The position numbers and the translations under genes were made by a program. A stretch of DNA of 64,000 nt from Saxidomus purpurata (Eukaryota > Mollusca > Bivalvia > Venerida > Veneridae): NCBI GenBank assembly GCA_022818135.1, contig JAFMSR010000015.1, forward strand, positions 1-64,000, written 5' to 3'. The notes under the pieces are model-generated. The model made no database searches. It was not told where the DNA came from and saw only the letters and a list, made by a program, of their open reading frames with translations. Positions 1 through 12,160 of the stretch are shown in pieces (the first letter of the stretch is position 1; the number at the start of each line of letters is the position of its first letter).

Positions 1-42
1 TCTTTCTTGATAAAATGAGAGCTACTTGCTAATGTGATCCTG

Positions 43-983
43 GGACCTACATGCCATTGGAAGTGCTCGGGAGCTTACATGCCATTGGAAGTGCTCGGGA
101 GCTTACATGCCATTGGAAGTGCTCGGGAGCTTACATGTCATTGGAAGTGCTCGGGAGCTTACATGTCATTGGAAGTGCTCGGGAGCTTACATGCCATTGG
201 AAGTGCTCGGGAGCTTACATGCCATTGGAAGTGCTCGGGAGCTTACATGTCATTGGAAGTGCTCGGGAGCTTACATGTCATTGGAAGTGCTCGGGAGCTT
301 ACATGTCATTGGAAGTGCTCGGGAGCTTACATGCCATTGGAAGTGCTCGGGAGCTTACATGCCATTGGAAGTGCTCGGGAGCTTACATGTCATTGGAAGT
401 GCTCGGGAGCTTACATGTCATTGGAAGTGCTCGGGAGCTTACATGCCATTGGAAGCCATTGGAAGTGCTCAGGAGCTTACATGTCATTGGAAGTGCTCGG
501 GAGCTTACATGCCATTGGAAGTGCTCGGGAGCTTACATGCCATTGGAAGTGCTCAGGAGCTTACATGTCATTGGAAGTGCTCAGGAGCTTACATGCCATT
601 GGAAGTGCTCGGGAGCTTACATGTCATTGGAAGTGCTCGGGAGCTTACATGCCATTGGAAGTGCTCGGGAGCTTACATGCCATTGGAAGTGCTCGGGAGC
701 TTACATGTCATTGGAAGTGCTCGGGAGCTTACATGCCATTGGAAGTGCTCGGGAGCTTACATGCCATTGGAAGTGCTCGGGAGCTTACATGCCATTGGAA
801 GTGCTCGGGAGCTTACATGCCATTGGAAGTGCTCGGGAGCTTACATGCCATTGGAAGTGCTCGGGAGCTTACATGCCATTGGAAGTGCTCGGGAGCTTAC
901 ATGCCATTGGAAGTGCTCGGGAGCTTACATGCCATTGGAAGTGCTCGGGAGCTTACATGCCATTGGAAGTGCTCGGGAGCTTA
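43..983. repeat. 28-bp minisatellite array, about 33 copies
   Basis: Head-to-tail units of 28 bp with core CATTGGAAGTGCTCGGGAGC. The main variation is a C/T change just after ACATG and an occasional CGGG/CAGG change. One unit near 431-468 carries a 10-bp internal duplication (GCCATTGGAA twice). The last nine or so units (about 729-983) are identical, while the left two thirds mix C and T variants, which suggests recent expansion at the right edge. The unit has no stop in any forward frame and 28 is not a multiple of 3, so three overlapping 300-residue frames with a 28-residue period arise by arithmetic. No spacers are present, so it is not a CRISPR. Confidence 0.97.
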
Positions 984-2120
984 GCCAGACAAATACATTT
1001 CACAACCAGTGAAACATTATAGTAAACATGAAAGTTCATATCAAACGCCTGCTGTTGAAATGGAAATAGAATATCGTGTTTTGTTGAAAATGTACCATTC
1101 CCTGTAAGAGGAATGAGTTTGATAACGTTTTGTTATTTCTTTAATGCTTTTTGGTCTTGTTCGGACATATCCGTCTTGCAGTTTAAAACATCCAGAATCT
1201 TCCTGTCTCAAATAATTGTAAATTTCTTTAGCGAATTTAACTGGACTGCCATTTTACACATCACGAAAAGGGAGACAAATCATAAATTACTTTACATTTA
1301 TAGGTTATAGGTCTATATTATAGAAATAGACAAATTTATTAAGCTCCCTCGCATAAATTTGCTTATTCCTGTAATATAGACCTATAACTTTTACATATTG
1401 ACCCGGTATCTCCAATATGAAAATAATAGTTTGCTATTTTTTACAGTAAGTGAGACTGACATCACAGAGCTAAGCTCCGCCCAAAATCTCTATATATTTC
1501 AATACATAACGCTCAATATAGACATGTAACCTATACTTTTGTTTTTTAATACTAGCTGTCTAGTATGTTCAAATAATATTACATGTACATGTATATATAA
1601 GAGACAAATGAAGTGAAAAATGACACTTTTGAAATGTGTTCGTTGAGTAATTAAACCTGTTTAGCGTGCATGTCTGGTTTCTATGTCTGGTTCTTATAAT
1701 ATGTGTATATGCAAATCATCACGGATGTTGTGGCAAGGGGATGATGAATTGGTATCGAACAAAGTTCTTCTAAAGGAATGATATTTCTAGTCTATGTAGC
1801 TCTATCTAATTTTTCAGTGCAGTTTTCATTTACTGAAATTAAAGCGAAAATGTTCTTAGTCATTTTCATTTTTGCAAAAATAGTAGGTTTAGTTTGCAAG
1901 ATTTTGTCTAAACATATACTTAATGATGTAATTAATAGTTTTTCAATGTTAGTATTCAAACTACGAGTTCAAAGCCTATTGTTTAGTCAACAAGGTCTTC
2001 TATTCGGCTACAAAGTACCAACTTCAAATAGAGACTCGTCTGGAATTCTTACAGACATAAAACGTTGTTTAAAAAGTCTCAATGTAATGAAGCAGTATTC
2101 ATATCACAATTTACAAATTA
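984..2120. other. AT-rich sequence, nothing recognised
   Basis: No domain, RNA gene or clear repeat is visible. A 158-codon frame at 1778-2254 is AT-rich and hydrophobic, has no recognisable motif, and partly overlaps a degenerate repeat, so I do not call it a gene. Confidence 0.5.
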
Positions 2121-2533
2121 CTATCTACATGCAGTATATTCACGAATTAAGACTTGAACTTCCAATTGTAAACTGTACATTCACGACAAAACATCTGAAA
2201 AACAGTAAGCTGACTGTATATTTACGAATTGATAAGTTGAATTACCAGACGTAGTAAATCAGTGATTTGGATTAGTTTTCAACACTGTCAGATGGGTTCG
2301 CATACATTATGGAGGCGGTACTTAAGAGCATCGTCAAAAAAGCAATCAGCTTGTAAGTTCCTAAGTTATTTGGACTGAAAACCTAGGTATAAGCTGTATA
2401 TTGGCGAATCATCTGAATTAACAATTACAAGCTGGCTGTATATCCGAGACTGCCAGCTGTATATGTCGCGAATTTACAATTGAAATTTCAACTGCAAGCT
2501 GGCTGTATAATTTTTTTATACGCAAATTAACAT
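2120..2533. repeat. Degenerate short tandem repeat (CTGTATATT-CGCGAATT type)
   Basis: The motif CTGTATATTNNCGAATT recurs imperfectly near 2133, 2213, 2393, 2445, 2460 and 2503, with AAGCTGG often preceding it. The same motif reappears directly after the second 467-bp element at 5110-5135. It looks like an old, diverged minisatellite. Confidence 0.5.
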
Positions 2534-3000
2534 TTTAGGTATGACTACACTAAATCTTTTTCCATAGACTTACTGTATAACATTTAAGCACGGTCCGCAT
2601 ACCAAAACATTCGTTGAGTAGTTACACCCCAATAAATCTGTAGAACCACCTTAGTCACACCCAAAAATGCCCTTTTTTATATACATATAGTGATACTTTA
2701 TAGCCGAAAATTGCACCAGTAGGACATCACCCCCTCGTCTGTAGGATTTTTGTTTACATTCTGTCAAAAAAATCAATATTTTCAGATAGCCACAGAACAC
2801 CGTAAAATTAATCAGAAAAAATAATAAACTATTTTTTTGTTATGTTCAACCATTGTACTTTTGATTTTAATTCTAGAAAACTTTAGTGCTACTAATCATT
2901 TTAAACCAATCAGAGACCACAGATATCTAATAGGTCCGCAAGTTCCCTACACAAATTGGCTGGTTCCAAGTCCCACCGATTTAGTGAAGTCATACCTAAA
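2534..3000 (+). mobile_element. 467-bp TIR element (MITE), copy 1
   Basis: Begins TTTAGGTATGACTACACTAA and ends with its near-perfect inverse (…TTAGTGAAGTCATACCTAAA). The terminal inverted repeat is 23 bp with one mismatch. A second copy of the same length lies at 4643-5109 in the same orientation with only a few differences. If the true ends are GGTATGACT, both copies are flanked by TA, as expected for a Tc1/mariner-type MITE, but the outer TT/AA is shared too, so the target duplication is uncertain. A 55-codon frame is conserved in both copies but resembles nothing known, and conservation is explained by copy identity. Confidence 0.88.
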
Positions 3001-4642
3001 AATGAAAACCAATGCTTTTATATGTACTTGAAACTGTTTTGGATTATAAAAGGATCATTTCCGGACCAGAAAATAGCTTTGGTTTAGACAGCATATCAAC
3101 GAGATGGAAATTATGCATCCATATCTATCACCAGGTCGAGACCATTTCGTGTACGGCTGCTGTGTTTCAAAATAATTTGTCATATTGCTACATGATCTGT
3201 TGTCATCTGCTTATGCTTTTATTTGCAAAGTCCAAAATTTGACAGGACAAAGAACAGCATGTTTACTCAACGTATGCGTGCGTATTTGATTGATGAACCC
3301 TATACTCTTTCAGCAATGCCTTATTGATTTACCCCACCCCCTTCCCAAATTCTGAATTTTGAAGAAAATTTGTCTTATTTATCACTAAAAAAGTTATTTG
3401 AAAAGCAGAATGTAATTAAAAGTAACATCAAAATGTCCACTGAAATAAAGGCTCTACAGAAACATACCGTTTTAACAAGCTTAATCGGTAATAACCATAA
3501 ATTTTATATCTATATGGACACTCACGGTGCCCAAATTTCAGAAAAGTCAACAAAGTATTTGAATTTCTAACGCTTACACCATGAGCCGTAACAAACCGAA
3601 TACTTCTATTGTGCATCTTTTCTATTCAAAATAAGAAATAATAACGCAGACATGCCATTTTAATACAAATAGACGATAAATGGCGTGAGGGATCGATCTA
3701 AGGCAAAAAAAACGTATTTTTTGACAAATGTTTAGCATGATATCAGTATTTCTGAGACCAAACTGCCCAAAACGTCAAGAAATGGTGCATAACTAACGAA
3801 ATGCATATACAATTTTATGAAAAACAACAAAATAGCTACAAAAAATTAACAGATTCCCTCAAAAATTGGGTTTTACGGGTTTTTGTAATTAAAGGGAGGT
3901 AATTCAAAAACAGGTTTGATCTTCCCTGTGTGTGCACGGATATTTTGCCGCCCTTCGTGATTAGAATTACGTCGAATTTTGTTAAATTACACTTTAAACA
4001 ATATTTATAGACAATTTCATGACGACTAGACCTATTAAACACACCTTGTTTACATAAATATGCTTGTCTGCTACGTTAGCAGCACTAGGATCATACGGCA
4101 ATGACTTATTTACTGAAAAGGAAGAATTACCGCAGCAACTTTTACCGGTCAGGGTATTCTGAGATTAAGTTACAGGCCTAAACAACACGATTTCATCATT
4201 ACATTCACTTCATTTACTGAAATCCGTGCATAAGCAGGTTCATGATATACTGTGTAAATGACTATTTAAGAATTATTTACCACGTTTCACTCCTCTATTA
4301 ACAACTCTGCATTTTCTCCGCTACTGGTCCCATATATAGAAGCCATGTAACCATACCTGCATTTTAGTCTGAGAATTCACAAAGTTAGAGATGCAAAATG
4401 TACTCTGACATATCTTCAGTTTGTATTCACATGACCACAGCAAATTTAAACAACCAGAGTCTTCCTAAACTGACTAGGGGCTCATTTAGAACCTTAATTT
4501 TCATAAAATATAGCAGAAAAGTTGTCATCGTCTGTTCAACACATCTCTAAAATATAACGGTTACCAAATTAGCCAATTTAGATACAGAACCACGTCTACA
4601 ATGAACTCAAAGAACACATGAACCGTCGATTTCTTAGTTATA
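3001..4642. other. Spacer between the two 467-bp elements
   Basis: AT-rich sequence with no recognisable gene or RNA. Short frames (3012-3242, 3370-3570, 3836-4042 minus) have no family resemblance. It contains one GGGAGGTAATT motif near 3894, which also occurs elsewhere in the window. Confidence 0.5.
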
Positions 4643-5109
4643 TTTAGGTATGACTACACTAAATCTTTTTCCATAGACTTACTGTATAACATTTAAGCAC
4701 GGTCCGCATACCAAAACATTCGTTGAGTAGTTACACCCCAATAAATCTGTAGAACCACCTTAGTCACACCCAAAAATGCCCTTTTTATATACATATAGTG
4801 ATACTTTATAGCCGAAAATTGCACCAGTAGGACATCACCCCCTCGTCTGTAGGATTTTTGTTTACATTCTGTCAAAAAAAATCAATATTTTCAGATAGCC
4901 ACAGAACACCGTAAAATTAATCAGAAAAAATAATAAACTATTTTTTTGTTATGTTCAACCATTGTACTTTTGATTTTAATTCTAGAAAACTTTAGTGCTA
5001 CTAATCATTTTAAACCAATCAGAGACCACAGATATCTAATAGGTCCGCAAGTTCCCTACACAAATTGGCTGGTTCCAAGTCCCATCGATTTAGTGAAGTC
5101 ATACCTAAA
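4643..5109 (+). mobile_element. 467-bp TIR element (MITE), copy 2
   Basis: Direct repeat of 2534-3000 with the same 23-bp TIRs. It differs by single-base indels in the T and A runs and by a few substitutions. The near identity implies recent mobility or recent segmental duplication of this family. Confidence 0.88.
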
Positions 5110-6369
5110 GCTGTATATTCGCGAATTAACATTTGACTTACCAGCCAACATCACGGACCTAAGGCGTCAAACGCACTTGGTGGCGCACATAACATATGTC
5201 ACAATATACTGTATGGCAAAAGTTGATGACCTTATATACAGGAACAAAACAAAATGACTTCATGAGCTATTCCTAGTTTTCACTGAATTACTTTATGTTT
5301 TTTGTCAACAACAATCTTCCACTCAATACGTTGACCTTGCTTAGAAAACGGATGAAAATAATATTAAATTGCATGTTCGCAGAAATGCAATTAATTACCG
5401 AAATACCATCTACATGCCACAAAAGTGTTCAGTTTCTTTTCACACTGCGTATCTTTTACATAAATTAGAGTTTTTAACCTTAAAATGTACTACACCGGTA
5501 AAACTGTATGGAACAGTGTTCGCGGGCGCGCATTACTACTATTAAATTGATATTTGTAGTAGCGTGGTTCGTATTTGTCTGTTGAAGTGTTTGTTTTGTT
5601 TTGTAAGTAGGTTTTTTTTCGAGAAAATTTAACTTCAAGGAACCAAAAACTTGGACTTTCGTTACGTTTCTTCGAAAGCATATTTTGTTCCAAATTTAAT
5701 TTGAATTTAAGATAGTTGTCACTGTGCACTTAGACCTAAAGATATTCGTATTTTGTTTAATTGGCATTTACACTCGCAGCAGATGTGAAAAATAATGGCT
5801 AATCATAAAAGATGACAATTTTCAAATGATTATTGCCAAATTTTGGTGATTGTACAAAGTCATAGAAAAAAGTGAAATATTTAAAAAGAACTCATGAGTT
5901 GACTGGAATATACAGAGTTGTATCACGGAAGTTAAACTACTACTGTAGTGGTATGAAACAATCCTCATACACCATTTCAACAAACATAAAATTATATAAT
6001 GAATGCTCTGGGTGACGAGATGTAGGCTATGTTCTTCTTGATATACAAAAAACTCTATCTTAAGTAATTCACTTCATACATACCAATATTCAGTGATAAA
6101 TGCCCATTTAGATGTACTCAATAAATTATTTTTACCCACTTAGAATTACATACTCAGTTCACTATTCAATATGCAGTGGTCAGTAAATAGTACTCAATGA
6201 GTGGTACCCTATTTAACAATTCTTATTGGGTACTCTAAAGTTAACATTGAGAAGTGCTTACTTAAAGGGGCTTTCCCTACATGCTCGTATTTTATCAAAC
6301 GTTGATGCATATAACCTAGTTTCTCCATAAGAACTATACAATGTATATCCAGCAATGTCTCGTTGACGC
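5110..6369. other. AT-rich sequence, nothing recognised
   Basis: Apart from the CTGTATATTCGCG motif at its left edge, I see no gene, RNA or repeat. The minus frame at 5490-5729 is compositionally random. Confidence 0.5.
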
Positions 6370-7153
6370 ACGGTATGTTACACCGGATACAGCTCCTTTC
6401 GAATACAGCTCCCCGGGGAGCTGTATTTGGTTTACATTAACGAATACAGCTCCCTTGGTATAGCGGAGCTGTATTCGAAGCAAAGCATATGCAAAATCGA
6501 ATACAGTTCACTATGTTTGCTTTATTAGAATATACAAAAATGAATAAAGAACCATGATCCCTATGTTAAAAATGTCCACAGATAGAAATTAGGAAACACA
6601 TTTGCAATATACTGCATATTACATCTATTCCGTACGTCTATTTGTCCCACCATCTGTCTGTTGTCCTACCCTGTCTGTTGTCTTATCCGTCCGTCTGTCA
6701 GGCCGTAGTGTACCCTGACGTGTATGAGCTTTAGTCCGTCAACGTTTGTTTGCCTTATGTGCTATCGTCATATGAAAACAATGAAGGTTTATTGAAAAAA
6801 AATGTTTCTCCATTATCAGCAAAAATGTAATTAAAGTTCAAATTTTCAGTCAGCTGTCCGCCCAACATGTGCGGACAAAAGGACAGACATCCAGGGCTAA
6901 GTACTGCATCCTGAATTGCAGTATGAATCGTTGTTATTCTATAATAAATTCTTTGCCACGTATTTGTATAAACGAATGATACGTCTTTGTTGCATCGGGT
7001 CACTGGGGCGCTCTATTCGAAAAAAAGGCACAAAAAACCCGAATACAGCTCCCATTTCATAAGGGGAGCTGTATTCGTTGACGAATGTGCACCGGATACA
7101 GCTCACTAGGGAGCTGTATTCGAAAGGAGCTGTATCCGGTGTTACAACGGTAT
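6370..7153. mobile_element. GAATACAGCTCC palindrome-cluster element, copy 1
   Basis: A roughly 770-bp element with ends TGTTACACCGGATACAGC and the inverse GCTGTATCCGGTGTTACA. Direct repeats ACGGTAT at 6370-6376 and 7147-7153 flank it like a 6-7 bp target-site duplication. Both subterminal regions (6385-6515 and 7035-7140) are packed with GAATACAGCTCC and its inverse, several forming perfect palindromes such as 6400-6430. The centre has GTCCGTCC-like sequence and no transposase. An inverted second copy lies at 51579-52499. The motif clusters may be protein-binding sites; that is inference. Confidence 0.87.
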
Positions 7154-7480
7154 ACAAGTAAAGTAACGTTTAAGAATAAATCGCTATCCGCACAGACATT
7201 ATGAAACAGGTGTTAAGGAAGGTTTTATGGAACTATAATAAATTATAATGCTTATTGTAGAGATGTTTGCTGGAATTTTAACTGAAACATTCAGGTTTGG
7301 TGGCAAGGATTTCAATTATGTGAATGCAAATTGGTCTGACCTTATTTAAACTGATCCCAGAGTTAGGGTATGCCTCTTTAGCATGTCTCAAGAAATACTG
7401 CTCAGTGAATAGAACTCGTGATTGGTTTGCACTCATGGAGTAGTATTAACATAAATTAAGTCAGTAAGTATCATTTAGGG

Positions 7481-7632
7481 AACAACACCGACTCGCCTCC
7501 AATTCCGATTTTGTCAATAACAACACCGACTCGCCACCAATTCTTAATTTGTCGATAACAGCACTGATTCGCCACCAATTCTTAATTTGTCGATAACAAC
7601 ACTGACTCGCCACCAATTCTTAATTTGTCAGT
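7481..7632. repeat. 38-bp tandem repeat, 4 copies
   Basis: Four head-to-tail units of 38 bp with core ACTCGCCACCAATTCTTAAT. Unit 1 is most diverged; units 2-4 differ by a few substitutions. Confidence 0.93.
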
Positions 7633-9788
7633 AGTCTTTTATTCATCAGTTGCACTAAAGCATCACCGTGCCAAATAAATGTTTGCAGAATGAAAAAGAA
7701 ACATACTAAAGCCTCGTTACGTTATTATTACAACTAAATTACAGAAATACATGCAATGGCGACAAGAAACTAATGGTCCAAAATTAGGTGGAACAGACTT
7801 TAGTATATAAATGTTTATATTATATGAACCGGTAAGTGTGTTAAATTGAATCCGGATCATTTTACCCGGCCTTTAATTTCATCTTTATGAAATATAGATT
7901 CAATATGAATTCAGATTCAAGTTAAGCTTCCTCGTTTTACAGATGGTAAACAAGCACCGGTCCCCGGCATTCCGCTGGTAACAATTCTCACCTTACACTT
8001 TGATGATAATGAAAATCAACTTGATACACGCAACAACAATGAATTCATTGTATGAAAGCGAGTATCGGAATTTACCTAGTGCGAAAGAAAATGTTGTAAC
8101 CTGGTTCCAATAGAGATGTCATTGCAAGACAAAGTCGTTTTCCCAATAATATAGAGTGAAATAGCAAATTCAGAGCTATACTGAATATTGGAAACCGGAC
8201 TCTTCATCGCGCTTGGACCAGTTTGTGAATTAGTTGGATTTTATTTCATTACTCATTCGGTAAGTGAAATTTAATGCCTTCTATAATGTTTTATTGCAAA
8301 ACTGTTTCGATGCATGTATCTGTTGACATACCAGAGTGTATACGTGGCTTGTGTCGCTCTTATTCAGTCTTATATACACGTTTACAGAGACTGCAATTTG
8401 TTAATGTTGTCTATTGATAGTTTTAGATTAACTTGCAAACTTGCCGAGCTATTAAGGTTCTTTAAAGGACGCTGGACAGAGTACAAAATAAATGGTTGAA
8501 AGAAAAGGCAAACCAATATATTTGCCATACACAATTCTAAATTAAAGGACAAGCATATTTTGTATGAGCAATTAACAAGCATACACTACTACTAGTCTAC
8601 ACTCGTTAATTCATAGAAAAAGAGTCCTAACAATATCCCTACGCTTTGTCGATATAATTGTTTTCAAATATTTTGAAAGTGCACTATTTTCCAAACCTGC
8701 TCTTGTCAATGCACAATGTGAAGAACGGTTCGAAATGTCTGCCGGGAAGGAAATATCGGAAAGATAGGGATCAATAAAAGAAGGCTCGATTAAAAAGTTG
8801 CGAAATACGATATAAATTGTAAGTCAATTACTTCAATTGTAATTGAAAAGCTGTTAAAGTGCGATATTGACTGGTAGGTTAACAGCATTATATACATGTA
8901 CCAAGCTAGTAGTGCATAACTTTTTTTCAACTTTGTGCACTTATGCGTTAATGTTTGAAACTTTGCATTCAGTCACCTATTTAAATAGAATATAGGGAAT
9001 TCAGCTCACTCTGAAATTAGATTTAAACGAAAGGTAAAGACAAGAAGTGGACAGTGATATGCAGTGTGTATTTACGTTCCTATGTAACTTTTAATTATCA
9101 TTTTAGTAAAACTATACTGACAAACAGGAGTGAGTGTATATACTATTCTGTTCACTTTGCTCCCCTTCTGCCAGTCTGTAATTGTGTTTTCCATGCTATA
9201 AATGTCCGTTCCGTTCTATTCCTTCCTTTTTTTGTTTGGTTCTGTTCTATTCTTTTCTGATCGGTGATTTCCTATTCTATTTTTAAAATGTTTCTGTTTT
9301 GTTTTTTCCTGTTTTACTTTCATGGCTATTTCATGTTCTATTCTGCTATGTAACTTTTATTCACTGTTTTGGTAGTTTTTTTCGTGTTATGATCTGGTAA
9401 GCTTTCGCGTATGCAGAATTTGTCAAACAAAAGACAGGAAATACATGTGAACCTGATGTCAGCCGATGTCGACCTAGTTACACAATAATAAGTGCAGAGT
9501 TAAGAAGCATTGAAACGGTTGATAAACAATCAGCTATGTGTATTATTTCTTGTGAATAATTAATAATACGTCAACAACATGTTCTCTGGGCCTATACTGC
9601 TTATTACTTTTAGTACATTTTCAACAGCATCCACAGTTTACAATGTCACACGTTCTATGTCACCTGAAAGAAACTGTTTCACACATGGACCAGAAATTAT
9701 AAATGACACTGATAGAGCTTTTCAATATGCACTTTTCATAAAGTATTCTAACGCAGACGTAACGTCATTTCTGATTGGTTGCGTCGCC
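7633..9788. other. AT-rich sequence, nothing recognised
   Basis: No conserved coding sequence or RNA. The frame at 9579-9809 starts with a hydrophobic, signal-like stretch, but it has no homology I recognise and its 3' part (9755-9800) resembles the GATTGGTTACG segment of the GCGAC-type elements, so I treat it as chance. Confidence 0.45.
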
Positions 9789-10902
9789 TTAAAGGGACAC
9801 ACCCTATAACTGATGTCGAACTAAATTACCTCAAAAATAAATAATAGATACTTTGGAAGTAATTTTACTAAACCTAAAAGATTCAGCTATATATTCCCAG
9901 TCATTATCGATAAAATCAGCGGTTTAAAGTACACTTGGAGCCACTTCTAACCCGACACCTATATAATTCGGTATAACTGGATTATTTGTATGCAGATTTC
10001 GTTCAAATTTAGAATATAATTAATTCAACACATAATACATACTTCTGTAAAATTCAATTTTAATTGATTAACAAATACATATAAAACTTAACAAATAAAA
10101 AACATCGCTGTAAAATTCGAATTCACAAAATGGCATAACGTGAATCCCAACAATGAGGAAAGTCACCGATTCATAATAAAATCCGTACATCGGAGTAAAG
10201 AAACGAAATACAATGTAATTGTATTTTACAGTTAAATTTCAACCTTTGTTACGATTTATAGTGAAGAGGTTGATACTGCATATGTTTGCAATATAATTAT
10301 TGCTAAATAAATATTATACATTTATATACGTGACTGTCTGAGTGAATATGTCAATTGCGCGACCACGCTCTTGGTTATTCATTCGAAGTGACTGATTTTT
10401 AAAATCAAAATTCTGTTTTTACGGTTTTAATTGCGTTATAGAATAATAAAATGAAAATGAAAATCGATATTTTTCGCTCACCTACATTTCCTCGTGCAAA
10501 ATCGTACTTGTCACACGTGCAAAAGTAACCGATCGTCACAGTTGAAAGGTTTTATCATTTTTATACAGCTAATGTTGCCAAACAACATAATATTTAATTT
10601 GAAATAAAAATCTTGAATCGTATTCGAGAAAATCGAATTTGAAAAGTGTCGGGTTAGAAAGTGTATACTGCAGTACCGTAAACCATTCAATAATCTATAT
10701 AGAGTTGTTGTTGTTGTACAATAAAAGGGTGGATGCGATTTATTACAGAAAGCCTCCATATTGAGTATTTGTGGTAAAATGAAGCATTTTTCGCCATAGG
10801 TTCTTCTTTGAAATTGTATTTATTTATCATTTTACGTTCATTGAACACATAATCTATGTTTCGAGAATATAATCTGCTAGATGTAGGGAGTGCCTCTTTA
10901 AA
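9789..10902. mobile_element. About 1.1-kb TIR element, non-coding
   Basis: The left end TTAAAGGGACACACCCTA and the inverse of the right end (TTAAAGAGGCACTCCCTA) match at 15 of 18 positions. An internal inverted pair, CACTTCTAACCCGACAC at 9942-9958 and its inverse with one extra base at 10646-10663, supports a foldback organisation. No transposase or clear target duplication is visible. It abuts the GCGAC element that follows. Confidence 0.55.
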
Positions 10903-11310
10903 TTGCGACTATAACATAACATATATATAGTCGCAAAAATCAAACGGCGTTTTAATTATCGCATTTTAACACACTGTGTGTTACAAAAGGGTTAACTATT
11001 TAGTGAGTTTGACATTTGCGATCGTGTATACGGTTTTAATGGTCGGAAACAGTTTTAACAGTCCCGGCTTACGCCGTCGCCGTTAAAAATGTTTCCGACC
11101 ATTAAAAACCATATATACAGTCTTAAATATCAAAATTACAAAACAGTTAACCCTATAATATTCGGTGCAAAGATGCAAAAACCAAACGGCTTTATAAACT
11201 ATTGTAACTCTTTTGAGAGTAGCCATATTCTAACTCACTTACGTTGTAACGACGATTCTGATTGGTTACGTTATTTAACTTTGCGGCTATTACAGTACGC
11301 AAAAATCTAA
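10903..11310 (+). mobile_element. GCGAC hairpin element, copy 1
   Basis: A roughly 400-bp element starting near TTGCGACTATAAC and ending near ACGCAAAAATC. Its centre (about 11010-11140) is an imperfect inverted repeat of about 130 bp: ATTTGCGATCGTGTATACGG … CCATATATACAGTCTTAAAT around a GC-rich middle (CCCGGCTTACGCCGTCGCC). A deleted relative is at 13800-13910 in the same orientation and an inverted relative at 62850-63240. It should fold into a long hairpin. No ORF. Confidence 0.75.
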
Positions 11311-12160
11311 CGATCAGTAAATATGGAATGATATTGAGGTAAAAATTACACAATGCCTGCTTACTGTTACAATTTACTCATTGACACTGCTATTGTGCTT
11401 ATTGGTACAGTCACTATGCATGCTTGCACTTTCATCACGCTCTTACTGTTACAATTTACTCATTGACACTGCTATTGTGCTTATTGGTACAGTCATTGTG
11501 CATGCTTGCACTTTCATCACGCTTGTTGACAATGATACCATGCTTGCTGGAAGTTACAACTTGTTTAGTGTTTAGTCCCTGATGTCTATATGGCTGAATG
11601 ACAGTGCAATGTTGCGTAATTAAATATTTCAACATGCCGGGACTGTATATAAGCTTTGATATTTCAACATTGCACAGTTATAATGCTCCTAGAACAAAAC
11701 ACACGATGTGACCACACAAAATGAAAGATGCAATAAGCCACTAAGCAAGTTGAAAGTAAGCATAATGTTAATTGCAAATTTGCACATCACATTTTGATAC
11801 CAGGGGGCGCACGTTCGTAGTTTTCGCGAAAGATCTCCGGCCTATGACGGACTTAAATTAGCTGTTGCCTAAACCGTTTCCTATCAGTTGTGTCCCTTTG
11901 TTTCAATTACTCTATTAATTGCAACCTGAACTGGTAAGTTTTATGTAGCTTTCAAGCTTTATTTACAGACAATATTTTTCTTATTGGAAGAAATACATCG
12001 CCTTTTAAAAAATTTCTCGATGTCTCTTCTATACTACTGACAAAATTTAATCGGCATCGTTATTATAAGTGGAATAAAAAATTGACGTAGAAGACGAGTA
12101 CTAGAACTGGAGAAGATTCTACAAGACCTATACAAGTTATGTTTTGTCTCTGTTGTAAAT

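Noticed and set aside
43..983. Possible CRISPR array (28-bp repeats)
   Set aside because: Repeats are directly adjacent with no spacers, and the context is eukaryotic.
34..1022. Three overlapping open frames of 301-323 codons at the left end
   Set aside because: They read the same stop-free 28-bp minisatellite in three phases; no gene is implied.
1778..2254. A 158-codon hydrophobic protein
   Set aside because: AT-rich composition, no recognisable motif, and overlap with a degenerate repeat at its 3' end.
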